A stretch of 15,070 nucleotides of DNA from a bacterium (GTDB taxonomy: Bacteria; Cyanobacteriota; Vampirovibrionia; Gastranaerophilales; UBA9971): contig JBAWVS010000057.1 in assembly GCA_037147175.1 (NCBI GenBank), positions 1-15,070 on the forward strand, in the 5' to 3' direction. The notes under the pieces were generated by a model. It ran no database searches. It was not told the origin of the DNA and saw only the letters and a program-made list of their open reading frames with translations. The translations under genes were made by a program, and so were the position numbers. Shown piece after piece: positions 6,090-13,057 of this stretch (its first letter is position 1; each line of letters opens with the position of its first letter).

Positions 6090-7181
6090 TTAATTTTTGA
6101 TAAAATCACCGTACTTGTCCATAGTTGCCTGTAATAAATAATCCCCCAGTTGCTTATGAAGAGAATCTACAGACATTCCGTCTTGAAGAGCACTGTATGC
6201 GTAAGTATGCCTGAGTTCATTAAATGTTATCCTCGGGAATTTAAGCTGTTTTACAAGCATTGCAAATTCAATTCTGATTCGTTTATCCTGAGTAAACCAA
6301 CTTAAACTTGTATCATAAAAAACAAAATCATCTTGCTGTTTATTTTTTATAACTTGATAAAGTTTCAATACTAAGTTTTCAGGAATATTAACCTGCCTGA
6401 TGACTGTTCTGACTTTAGGAAACAGCAGTCCTTTTTCACATAGAGTTTTATTAATATTAATTTTTCTGTTTGTTAAATCTATATCTTCTTTTTTCAGGGC
6501 TAACAGTTCTGCTTTTCTTATACCCGTTGATAATATCATTAAGGCAGGCAAATAAAGATAAGGATAAGAGGTTTTAGCTGTTTTTAAAAAAGTTTGAACT
6601 TCTGATACGTTTAATATTTGAATACTGCATTTTTTTTCAAATTTTACATTAATAATTCCGTTATAAGGACTTTCTGATACGAATCCCCATTCTTTAAATT
6701 TATTAAACATATTTCCGAAGAGGGTTACATGGCTGTTCAATCGTTTATTTGTCATCCCTTGTTTTGATTTAAGCTCGATAAATTCCTTAAGATTATATTG
6801 AGTAATATTTTTAAGTTCCATTTTCCAAAAGAACGGAATCAAATTACTGTTAATCAAGCTTCTGTATGTTTTATAAGTTGACGGAGTAAGATTTTCTTGT
6901 GCATAGTTTGTTAAAAAGTATTCTGCCGCTTGTCTGAAAGTAATATTATTATCTTTAACTAATTGTATTTTTTGTTTTTCAACAAGTCTAAAAGTTAAAC
7001 TTTTTTGAGCCGGTTGATATTTAAATTTGTTTTTATCAATGGGAATAATTTTTTCTTCTTTGATAAATTCTGCGAGTATTTCATCCGCTTCAATTTCATC
7101 AACGTCAGCCATAATGATAATATCATCCTGCGAGAATGTGTTTAATCCCTTCATTATTTTTAAAATTCTGTCTTGAATCAT
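6090..7181 (-). CDS. Tyrosine recombinase with extra N-terminal domain
   Basis: This 363-residue protein has three parts. Residues 1-60 look like a small helical, winged-helix-like domain. Residues ~80-170 are an integrase SAM-like core-binding domain (ITFRQAAEYFLTNYAQENLTP). Residues ~185-363 are the catalytic domain. Arg222 (STGIRKAELLALKKEDIDL), a possible Lys256, Arg324 (NELRHTYA) and Tyr357 (TMDKYGDF) are in place. The two usual catalytic histidines appear replaced: Asn321 stands where HxxR has His, and Asp347 (QLGDYLL) where LGH has His. Its start lies inside the end of the MuB-like gene with a 59-base overlap, so the two are coupled. AAGGAG lies ten bases upstream. It may act as a resolvase or integrase for the phage, or only bind DNA. 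Confidence 0.82.
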   Translation of the reverse strand: MIQDRILKIMKGLNTFSQDDIIIMADVDEIEADEILAEFIKEEKIIPIDKNKFKYQPAQKSLTFRLVEKQKIQLVKDNNITFRQAAEYFLTNYAQENLTPSTYKTYRSLINSNLIPFFWKMELKNITQYNLKEFIELKSKQGMTNKRLNSHVTLFGNMFNKFKEWGFVSESPYNGIINVKFEKKCSIQILNVSEVQTFLKTAKTSYPYLYLPALMILSTGIRKAELLALKKEDIDLTNRKININKTLCEKGLLFPKVRTVIRQVNIPENLVLKLYQVIKNKQQDDFVFYDTSLSWFTQDKRIRIEFAMLVKQLKFPRITFNELRHTYAYSALQDGMSVDSLHKQLGDYLLQATMDKYGDFIKN

Positions 7182-7863
7182 TCTTTAGTATCTCCTTCAT
7201 TATATTTTCATCTATTACTTGAATGTTATTAGTCTTGGCGACTGCTTCTACCTTATTTATTACTCTGACAATTTGTCTGAATCTGTTTGCCTGTGAATGA
7301 ATTGCTGTTGTAGCAGATTCAGTTATCTCGACTTCGGAAAGTTGAGTGACAATATCTTTCACATCACCGGCAGAGAATGATTTGAACTGAATAATTTCTG
7401 ATAACCTGTCATAGAGGTGTCTATACTTCTGAAGTTTTTTCTCCACGAGAGTCATTCCTACAAAAATAATAGGGACATTCGTTTTATCATGAATGTCCCT
7501 TATCGTTTCTATTGTCTTTTGATCCCCTGCTAGATAGTCAATCTCGTCAATTATTATCATCTGCGGTTTTTCAATCAGCTTGTTCACTGCCTGTTTGAAT
7601 AAATCCGAAGTCCAGTATCGAGGAATATCATCAAGCTGCTCGACAAGTTCTTCTAAAAACCATCTGCCTGTCATAAGATTTGTACTTCGTATGTAAATTG
7701 CATCATTTTGAGCTGCAAGCCAAAGTGCTGTGCGTGATTTTCCAAGTCCCGGCTCTCCATAAACCAGAGCCATCTTTGAAACTCCGTCAGGTTTTTCCTT
7801 TAGTGAATTAATCAAAGAGATAAATGCTTTTACATTCTGCGTTTTAACAAAAACTTTTTTCAT
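7123..7863 (-). CDS. MuB-like AAA+ ATPase, transposition target-selection protein
   Basis: This 246-residue protein is a single AAA+ module. Walker A is GEPGLGKS (residues 36-43) and Walker B is MIIIDEID (102-109), followed by a sensor-1-like region (VPIIFVGMTL) and an arginine-rich segment YRHLYDRLSEII. The C-terminal ~60 residues form a helical domain (FRQIVRVINKVEAVAKTNN) as in MuB and related ATPases. In Mu this protein coats target DNA and stimulates the transposase. It lacks an obvious separate N-terminal helix-turn-helix domain like that of Mu B, so it is shorter than Mu B. AAGGA lies seven bases before ATG 7863. It begins 11 bases after the transposase stop codon, which supports a joint operon. 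TnsC/TniB-type ATPases are the main alternative. Confidence 0.85.
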   Translation of the reverse strand: MKKVFVKTQNVKAFISLINSLKEKPDGVSKMALVYGEPGLGKSRTALWLAAQNDAIYIRSTNLMTGRWFLEELVEQLDDIPRYWTSDLFKQAVNKLIEKPQMIIIDEIDYLAGDQKTIETIRDIHDKTNVPIIFVGMTLVEKKLQKYRHLYDRLSEIIQFKSFSAGDVKDIVTQLSEVEITESATTAIHSQANRFRQIVRVINKVEAVAKTNNIQVIDENIMKEILKNDSRQNFKNNEGIKHILAG

Positions 7864-7874
7864 AATTTTTCCTT

Positions 7875-9938
7875 TTACTCTTCATCTGCGTAAATTAATT
7901 TGTACTCGTCACTGTTTTTGTAATTCTGCAACCACTTTCTTTCGTCAACCGAGGTGCATCCGTATTTCATGAGCCATTCGTACTGCTCGTAGTTGTTCAT
8001 GAATACAGGTTTTAATCTGTCCTGCAATATAATCGGCTCTTTTTTAACTTCAATAACCGGAATATTCTGCTGGGAGATATTTTCCTCTGCTATTTGAGTC
8101 TCTAAAAACTTGATATCTTCTTTCGGAAGGTATTTTTTGATTGTTTTTAATGTCCGATTAACAAGTTTTTTCTTTTTTTGTATTTTATGTTTGAAATCTT
8201 GCATGTCTTTAATGTCTCCCATGTGATAAGCCATCGGATGTGTTGCTGTAACTCGTTTTGCTGTGCATAGAAATTCTCCTGCGGTTGTGTAAACTTTGAT
8301 TTTTGTCAGGTCAAATAAGCTGTAGCGAATCATGACCCTGTCTCGTAAACCGTAGAGGACATCTGAATTGTAATCAGTATTTAAGAACCTTATTCCGTTT
8401 CGGTTTATTGTCTTAATTTCATGTGCCATCATAAGTTCATCAAGTTTATTTACATCGATGTTTTGTTTTTCTCTGGATTCAAAAACTTCTTTTATGCTGC
8501 GGGTTCTGTCATTAGGACATGGTTGAGAATGTCTGTACTCCAGCCAAGTATTTATCAGCCTGATTGTTTCTTCTATCGTTGGAGTGTATCCTTGATTAAC
8601 TTTGTCATATAGTTCTTTATGAAACTTTTCGTTGCGTTTCAGGTGAGCAGGTTTATTTTTTATTGATGAGCCGATGTAAGTCGGGAGAAGTTTTTCAAAT
8701 TCTTCTTGGAATTCTTTAAAAAATCTTTCGATAACTTTTGCTTTTGCATTATATGGTTTTGCGTACACAGGTTTGATTCCGAGGCTTGTGTATATCCCGC
8801 TGAACCCTGCTTCACTGAAGTCACTGCATTTAGAAAAGTATTTTGCTTTAAAGGCTTTGCCGTTGTCCTGATAAACTATTTCAGGAATCATATCCAAGTT
8901 TATAATTGACATTCGAAGAGCTGAAGCAATTGCTTGCGTGTTTTCTTCGAGTAAAATTTCATATCCTGTAAAGTAACCGCTTTTCCAATCGAGGAATCCG
9001 ACTATAACTGCCCTGCATGGTTTCCCCGTGAAAGGATTTATCACTAAAAAATTCAGTACATGTCCGTCTGCGACTAAAATTTGACCGGGAGCAATTTTTG
9101 AAATATCTCTTTTAATGTAGGGAATCACTTTGTCCTGAAGCGATTTTTCACCTTCACGCATCAAAATCCATTTATCGTAATTTTTTCTTTTAAACCAATC
9201 TGCGTATCTTCTGAATGTGACATCCTGCGGGAGCAAAATATCTTCACCGTTTTCAATTTTTCTTTTTTCAAGAATATGTTTTGTGAGTTTTATTGCTTTG
9301 CCTATGCAGAACTGATTCGGGTGCAGCAGAAGTTTTAAAAAGATTCCGATTTCTTCTTCAGTCAGGATAGTTCTATATTCATTAAAACTTGAATATTTAT
9401 ACTGCGGGACAAGGACTTCCCAGCTTTCATACTCTGTATAAGTTTTGTACCAGCGTTGCAAGCTGCCTCGTGAAGTTTTTCCTATTATTTGAAAAATATT
9501 TTTTAAATATTCACCGCTGTTATACAGGTCAACAAATAGTTTATCGCCTTTTTGTCTTGGCTTTTGTTTGTTTCTGAACTTTTGCCAATCGCAAACTAAA
9601 TCAACTCGTGCAAGTGCAATTGTTTTTGCTGTCTCAGGAATAAATCCTGATTCAGTTTGCACAGATTTTTCAATCTTAAAGATTGGTTCTTGATTAACAG
9701 TTTCAATAATTTCTTTGTAGTAAGTATTTTTGTAAATGTCCTGTGTTTTTTCATCAAGGGATGACAGTAAAATCTCATAACTTTTACCGCCCTGCCCCAT
9801 AGTCTCTCTGAAAACATATTTCCCTTTCGGAAGTGCGAGTCGGATTCCTCTTGACGTTACGTTTTTAATTTCTGCGAGTGTTTTTATGTCGATCCATATT
9901 TCTGAATTTAAATTTGCTACGACACTTTTTTCGTTCAT
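7875..9938 (-). CDS. MuA-like DDE transposase
   Basis: This 687-residue protein has the Mu A order of domains. The N-terminal winged-helix DNA-binding domain is at about 10-60 (IWIDIKTLAEIKNVTSRGI, then GQGGKSYEILLSSL). A helical site-binding region follows, then the RNase-H-like core with Asp291 (LVADGH), Asp358 (YQDNGKAF) and Glu404 (KVIERFF). A C-terminal beta-barrel and a Lys-rich tail complete it. The Asp-Asp distance of 67 equals that in Mu A. The tail after about residue 580 is where Mu A binds its ATPase and ClpX. ATG 9938 is chosen because AGGAG lies eight bases upstream; earlier starts (ATG 9944, TTG 9977) are too near to or beyond that site. All catalytic residues are present, so it may be active. 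Confidence 0.93.
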   Translation of the reverse strand: MNEKSVVANLNSEIWIDIKTLAEIKNVTSRGIRLALPKGKYVFRETMGQGGKSYEILLSSLDEKTQDIYKNTYYKEIIETVNQEPIFKIEKSVQTESGFIPETAKTIALARVDLVCDWQKFRNKQKPRQKGDKLFVDLYNSGEYLKNIFQIIGKTSRGSLQRWYKTYTEYESWEVLVPQYKYSSFNEYRTILTEEEIGIFLKLLLHPNQFCIGKAIKLTKHILEKRKIENGEDILLPQDVTFRRYADWFKRKNYDKWILMREGEKSLQDKVIPYIKRDISKIAPGQILVADGHVLNFLVINPFTGKPCRAVIVGFLDWKSGYFTGYEILLEENTQAIASALRMSIINLDMIPEIVYQDNGKAFKAKYFSKCSDFSEAGFSGIYTSLGIKPVYAKPYNAKAKVIERFFKEFQEEFEKLLPTYIGSSIKNKPAHLKRNEKFHKELYDKVNQGYTPTIEETIRLINTWLEYRHSQPCPNDRTRSIKEVFESREKQNIDVNKLDELMMAHEIKTINRNGIRFLNTDYNSDVLYGLRDRVMIRYSLFDLTKIKVYTTAGEFLCTAKRVTATHPMAYHMGDIKDMQDFKHKIQKKKKLVNRTLKTIKKYLPKEDIKFLETQIAEENISQQNIPVIEVKKEPIILQDRLKPVFMNNYEQYEWLMKYGCTSVDERKWLQNYKNSDEYKLIYADEE

Positions 9939-10067
9939 ATACATTGCTCCTGATGTTTTTCTACACCGTAGTAGCAATGATAAATCGGAATGCGGAAATT
10001 GGAACTCTTGTTCCGTCAGTTGTGTCGCAATTGCATCAATAAATATTTACTGCGTGTAAAAATTTAT

Positions 10068-10295
10068 GCGAGCAAACTTTCCGATTAATATTTTTTACAA
10101 TTTAAATGACCCGCAGCAAAATTATTGTGCCGTAGCAAAAATGAAAATATATTTGCATGTGTAAATAATTCTCCTGCGCAACAAATTTCATGTAATTTTA
10201 CGCAAATAACTTGAAATTAAAGTTTCCCAGCAAAAATACAGTTGCATTTTCAATGAAAAAAATTTTGCTACGGGTCGGAAATCTTTGCTAGCAAA
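10068..10295. repeat. Cluster of seven SSYAGCAAA-type sites, probable transposase-binding sites
   Basis: AGCAAA occurs on the plus strand at 10071, 10115, 10134, 10229 and 10290, and on the minus strand at 10264-10269 and 10284-10289. The bases before it are GCG, CGC, CGT, CCC, GCT, CGT and GCT, giving a loose consensus SSYAGCAAA. A degenerate copy (CGCAACAAA) lies near 10178. The last two sites form a perfect 12-base palindrome, TTTGCTAGCAAA (10284-10295). A given six-base word is expected well under once in this length. Clustered direct and inverted sites at the end next to the transposase gene suit MuA-type binding; repressor operators are the alternative. Confidence 0.6.
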
Positions 10296-10398
10296 CTCGA
10301 TGATACCTAAATTTCTTCCGGGTTTCCTTCCATGTGCTTCCGACTTCCCCTGTTTTTGGCATATTTATTTGATTTCTGCCACTTTTTACCGTCCCGAT

Positions 10399-10422
10399 GA
10401 AACCCCAATTTTAGGGGGTTTC
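10399..10422. terminator. GC-rich hairpin, possible terminator or operator
   Basis: GAAACCCC and GGGGTTTC form an eight-base-pair perfect stem with an eight-base loop (AATTTTAG), and flanking CCG/CGG can extend it after a small bulge. No long T-run follows on either strand. It may insulate the phage early promoter from outside transcription, or act as an operator. Confidence 0.4.
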
Positions 10423-10444
10423 GGCTATATTAATTAAAAATATG

Positions 10445-10467
10445 CGGAAATTAAGTTGTAATTTCCG
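10445..10467. repeat. Perfect nine-base inverted repeat in the prophage end
   Basis: CGGAAATTA and TAATTTCCG flank the five-base spacer AGTTG. The GCGGAAATT core also occurs at 9992-10000, just upstream of the transposase gene. It could be a regulator-binding palindrome. No T-run follows, so a terminator is less likely. Confidence 0.4.
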
Positions 10468-10601
10468 GTAGAAATACGGTAAAAATTACCCATTTTTGCC
10501 CAATACTAAAACACGGCTTATAGGTGCAGTATATTTGCATTACAGCGGTTTTATTTTACTGCAAACTACCGCTAAAAAAACAGCGAATGTCCGCAAAAAT
10601 T

Positions 10602-10630
10602 AAGTCCACTACCGTAATGATAGTGGACTT
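10602..10630 (-). terminator. Terminator of the tRNA operon
   Basis: AAGTCCACTA and TAGTGGACTT form a perfect ten-base-pair stem with a nine-base loop. Read on the minus strand it is followed by AATTTTTG. It begins two bases past the CCA end of tRNA-Ala, so it ends the two-tRNA transcript. It also marks the edge of ordinary chromosome next to the prophage. Confidence 0.8.
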
Positions 10631-10632
10631 AA

Positions 10633-10708
10633 TGGTGGAGGTGAGGAGACTCGAACTCCTGGCATCATGCGTGCAAGGCAAGCGCTCTACCAACTGAGCT
10701 ACACCCCC
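10633..10708 (-). tRNA. tRNA-Ala (anticodon TGC)
   Basis: The 76-base cloverleaf starts GGGGGTGTAGCTCAGTTGGT, has the anticodon loop CTTGCAC (TGC), the T arm AGGAG-TTCGAGT-CTCCT, and ends CACCTCC-A-CCA. The CCA is encoded. The acceptor stem pairs fully with one G-U. The anticodon stem CTTGC/GCATG has one T-T mismatch at 28-42. The translated ORF across this gene, with the AQLVERLPCTH-like string, is the familiar false protein produced by tRNA genes. Confidence 0.95.
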
Positions 10709-10756
10709 ATAATTGAGCTTTAAATAATTATAACTCAAAAAGGTTTATTTTGTAAA

Positions 10757-10830
<74 letters not shown>

Positions 10831-11361
10831 CAATTGACATTACTATATTTATCATAGAAATTTTTCACACGCAAGTACTTTATTACACATTCATTGTTTT
10901 GAAAATCTCTTTACAGGGATTAGAAAGCCTATTCGTTAAATTTTATTAAGAAAAAATGGTCTACTTTTTGTCAAAAACATAAAATCCCTATATTTAGTGT
11001 TTTATTGGAATAGATACTTAGTTTTATACTGGGCTTAATAATTTTGAGATTTCATTTACTTACATGCTTTTGTTTTCGGAAAATATTGGATTTACTTGGA
11101 TGTTAAGACACAATTTGGCATGGCAGAAGAAAAATTTTCAGCTTACAGCCTAATGAAATTAAAAAAATATAACTCGTACTAGATATAGTGCACTGATTTT
11201 ACTAAACTTGAGCATTTCTATTCAACTTTAACTCTTTAATTACCCACATGGCTAAGAAAAAATTCTCGTTTATGAGCATTTTAATGAGATTATTTGAAAA
11301 GAGTATTGCGTTAATGCCAAAATTCAGTATAATTATGATGTTATAAAAAAGGAGATTCGTT
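10831..11361. other. AT-rich intergenic region before HU
   Basis: No gene is convincing. It must hold the divergent promoters of the tRNA pair (near 10831-10870) and of HU (near 11306). Two tiny plus-strand frames, 11120-11182 (20 codons) and 11248-11346 (32 codons), both begin Met-Ala and have a KFS-then-Met/Leu-rich pattern, but neither has a good ribosome site and the second overlaps the HU promoter. I do not call them genes. Confidence 0.5.
11306..11333 (+). promoter_or_regulatory. HU promoter
   Basis: TTGCGT (11306-11311) and TATAAT (11328-11333) are separated by 16 bases, giving a good housekeeping-type promoter 28 bases before the HU start codon. AAAGGAG at 11348-11354 is the ribosome site. 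Confidence 0.65.
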
Positions 11362-11637
11362 ATGAACAAAGAAGAATTAGTAAAAGAAATAGCTAAAAAA
11401 ACAAGATTAGCTCAAAAACAAGTTGCTGAAATTTTAAGCTTAACCGTTGAAACAATTGAAAAAACAGTTTCAAAAGGCAAAAAAGTTACCTTAGTTGGTT
11501 TCGGTACATTTGAAGCACGCAAAAGAGCAGCTAGAACCGGTAGAAACCCTCAAACCGGTGCAGAAATTAAAATTCCTGCAAAAACAGTTCCAGCTTTCTC
11601 CGCAGGCAAAAAATTCAAAGAAGTTGTTGCTAAGTAG
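11362..11637 (+). CDS. hup: HU-family DNA-binding protein
   Basis: This 91-residue protein matches the HU/IHF family in full length. The helical dimerisation part is MNKEELVKEIAKKTRLAQKQ to about 45. VTLVGFGTFEARKRAARTGRNP leads into the beta arm, with the diagnostic GRNPQTGAEIKIPA containing the DNA-intercalating proline, and the C-terminal helix is VPAFSAGKKFKEVV. It is a nucleoid protein that bends DNA non-specifically. It has its own promoter and a strong terminator, so it is a single-gene unit. Mu transposition in E. coli needs HU, so a nearby Mu-like element could use it, but the closeness is probably chance. Confidence 0.96.
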   Translation: MNKEELVKEIAKKTRLAQKQVAEILSLTVETIEKTVSKGKKVTLVGFGTFEARKRAARTGRNPQTGAEIKIPAKTVPAFSAGKKFKEVVAK

Positions 11638-11659
11638 TCAACAAAACAATTTGATTTAG

Positions 11660-11695
11660 AAAAGCGGTCTGCAAGTGCAGACCGCTTTTCTTTTT
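11660..11695 (+). terminator. Terminator of the HU gene
   Basis: AAAAGCGGTCTGCA and TGCAGACCGCTTTT are perfect 14-base inverted repeats with a very short loop, followed by CTTTTTG. This is a strong intrinsic terminator 22 bases after the HU stop codon. The A-rich start would also let it work on the other strand. Confidence 0.92.
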
Positions 11696-11750
11696 GTTTA
11701 TATTCTCCCAAAAATCTTTCCTTAATATATATTAACTTTTTGATAGAAAA

Positions 11751-11779
11751 ATGACTTTTTTGATTTAAATAAGTATAAT
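11751..11779 (+). promoter_or_regulatory. Candidate promoter of the exported protein-trpC unit
   Basis: TATAAT (11774-11779) is a perfect -10. ATGACT (11751-11756) at a spacing of 17 is a moderate -35. It lies 32 bases before the start at 11812 and downstream of the HU terminator, so a new transcript should begin here. Confidence 0.45.
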
Positions 11780-11811
11780 AAATAAAAAATACAAACGATG
11801 AGAGGGGCTAA

Positions 11812-12228
11812 ATGAAAAAAGGTAATTTGGGTAAATTTAAAATATTTATTTTATTAGGGTTGATTTTATCTCTTAACATGCCTGCCGGAGCATTTATCAG
11901 CCTGAAAAATCTAAATGTTGATGCAGAAAACCTCATTCAGCTTGTGAATTATACAAGCAAACATGTAAAAATAACAGGAACTGTTTGCAGCAGCAAAATT
12001 TCAGATAATTCTAAAGTAATATTTTTGAATTTCGGTAAAAATTTTAATACCTCTTTAAGCGCTGTAATATACGATTTTGATATCCATTCTTTTATTGATG
12101 CAGGTATAGATAACCCTCTTGCTTATTTTGAAAACAAAAAAGTCACACTGGAAGGTATCGTTAGAGTTGCCAACGGAAAACCGGAAATTGTTATAAATTC
12201 TCCAAAACAAATAAAAATTATTGAATAA
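11812..12228 (+). CDS. Small exported protein with OB-fold-like domain
   Basis: This 138-residue protein starts with a signal peptide: basic MKKGNLGKFK, hydrophobic IFILLGLILSL, and a likely signal peptidase I site after PAGA. The mature part resembles a bacterial OB fold: HVKITGTVCSSKISDNSKVIFLNF, then a region ending KKVTLEGIVRVANGKPEIVI with NSPKQIKII. Such domains occur in periplasmic nucleic-acid- or sugar-binding proteins, but the ligand is unknown. GAGAGGGG (11800-11807) is the ribosome site. It ends ten bases before trpC, so the two are probably co-transcribed, although no functional link with tryptophan synthesis is evident. A membrane anchor cannot be excluded if the signal is not cleaved. 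Confidence 0.7.
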   Translation: MKKGNLGKFKIFILLGLILSLNMPAGAFISLKNLNVDAENLIQLVNYTSKHVKITGTVCSSKISDNSKVIFLNFGKNFNTSLSAVIYDFDIHSFIDAGIDNPLAYFENKKVTLEGIVRVANGKPEIVINSPKQIKIIE

Positions 12229-12238
12229 GTTATTATAA

Positions 12239-13027
12239 ATGACTATTTTAGACACTATATTAGCGTACAAAAAATCAGAAGTTGAAAAACAGAAAAACCT
12301 TTGCAATATTAATGAATTGATTAATAATTGCAAAAAATCAACAGAAACAAAAAGTTTCTTAGATATTCTCAAAAAAAATAAAGCAGATCACAAAATTTCC
12401 TTAATTGCGGAAGTTAAAAAAGCTTCGCCGTCAAAAGGAGTTATAAAAGAAAATTTTAATCCTGTTGAAATTGCCGAAATTTATCAAAAAGCCGGTGCAT
12501 CAGCTATTTCTGTCTTAACTGACGAAAAATTTTTTCAAGGTTCAATTAAATATTTGAAAGATATTAAAAAAATCGCAAAAATTCCTGTTTTAAGAAAAGA
12601 TTTTATTATAGACGAATATCAAATTTATCAGACCAGAGAAATGGGCGCTGATATTATTTTGCTGATAGCTGCAGCACTTGAAAAAAAACAGTTAAAAGAT
12701 TTTTTTAACATGTCAAAAGAACTCGGGCTTGATGTGCTTCTTGAAGTGCATGACAAAGAAGAATTTGATTTTGCACTGGAAATAAATGCAGAGATTATAG
12801 GAATAAATAACAGAAATTTGAAAACTTTTGAAATCAGTTTAAACCATACAGTCAATTTAATTAAGGATATAAAACTTAATAATAAATATATAATTAGTGA
12901 ATCAGGTATTGAAAATTCTGAAAATGTAACTTTCTTAAAGAATTACGGTGTAGATGGAATATTAGTCGGAGAATCACTTATAAAATCAAATCATATTGAA
13001 AAAGCTGTTATAAATTTGTTAAAATAA
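12239..13027 (+). CDS. trpC: Indole-3-glycerol phosphate synthase
   Basis: The 262-residue protein converts 1-(o-carboxyphenylamino)-1-deoxyribulose 5-phosphate to indole-3-glycerol phosphate, with loss of CO2 and water, in tryptophan synthesis. It is a single TIM barrel of normal length. It carries IAEVKKASPSKG (Glu58, Lys60), ISVLTDEKFFQGS, PVLRKDFIIDEYQIY (catalytic Lys120), LLEVHD, IGINNRNLKTF, ISESGI and the phosphate-binding GILVGESL. It is not fused to trpF. No Shine-Dalgarno is visible before ATG 12239; the start is fixed by homology of TILDTILAYKKSEVE and by closeness to the upstream stop, suggesting coupled translation. No other trp gene is in the window, so the pathway genes are probably scattered. 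Confidence 0.96.
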   Translation: MTILDTILAYKKSEVEKQKNLCNINELINNCKKSTETKSFLDILKKNKADHKISLIAEVKKASPSKGVIKENFNPVEIAEIYQKAGASAISVLTDEKFFQGSIKYLKDIKKIAKIPVLRKDFIIDEYQIYQTREMGADIILLIAAALEKKQLKDFFNMSKELGLDVLLEVHDKEEFDFALEINAEIIGINNRNLKTFEISLNHTVNLIKDIKLNNKYIISESGIENSENVTFLKNYGVDGILVGESLIKSNHIEKAVINLLK

Positions 13028-13057
13028 ATGTGTACTTAATTTGAAAGAATCAAAAAC

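Larger units (their letters stand above)
9939..10601. other. Prophage end region without genes: repeats, palindromes, hairpins
   Basis: No gene was found between the transposase start and the tRNA terminator. The stretch holds a cluster of AGCAAA sites (10071-10295) and the palindrome GGAAC-TCTT-GTTCC (10001-10014). It also has two strong hairpins (10399-10422 and 10445-10467), a repeated TATATTTGCAT (10148-10158 and 10530-10540), and inverted AGCGGT/ACCGCT copies near the outer edge. In Mu the comparable stretch carries transposase-binding sites, early promoter and operators, plus the repressor gene. No repressor gene is visible here. Confidence 0.7.

Noticed and set aside
7123-9938. Reading the transposase-ATPase pair as a Tn7-like or Tn5053-like transposon
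   Set aside because: The Mu-type N-terminal domain, the Asp-Asp spacing of 67 and the Mor-like gene fit a transposable phage better; no TnsA, TnsD, TniQ or CRISPR parts are present.
10068-10295. A CRISPR array or replication origin from the clustered repeats
   Set aside because: The repeats are only six to nine bases, irregularly spaced and in both orientations, and there are no cas or replication genes; protein-binding sites explain them better.
10633-10708. Integration of the prophage into tRNA-Ala by the tyrosine recombinase
   Set aside because: The tRNA and its terminator are intact and no second copy of the tRNA 3' end is seen in the window; the other prophage end would be needed to show an attachment repeat.
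10556-10738. A 60-codon minus-strand frame with an AQLVERLPCTHDARSSS-like string
   Set aside because: It is the translation of the tRNA-Ala gene and its terminator, a well-known false protein.
11120-11346. Two tiny similar frames beginning Met-Ala (11120-11182 and 11248-11346)
   Set aside because: The similarity is short, ribosome sites are missing, and the second overlaps the HU promoter.
12055-12372. Antisense frames over the exported protein, trpC, the MshEN-like gene and MuA
   Set aside because: They lie opposite well-supported genes, lack ribosome sites and show no recognisable protein features.
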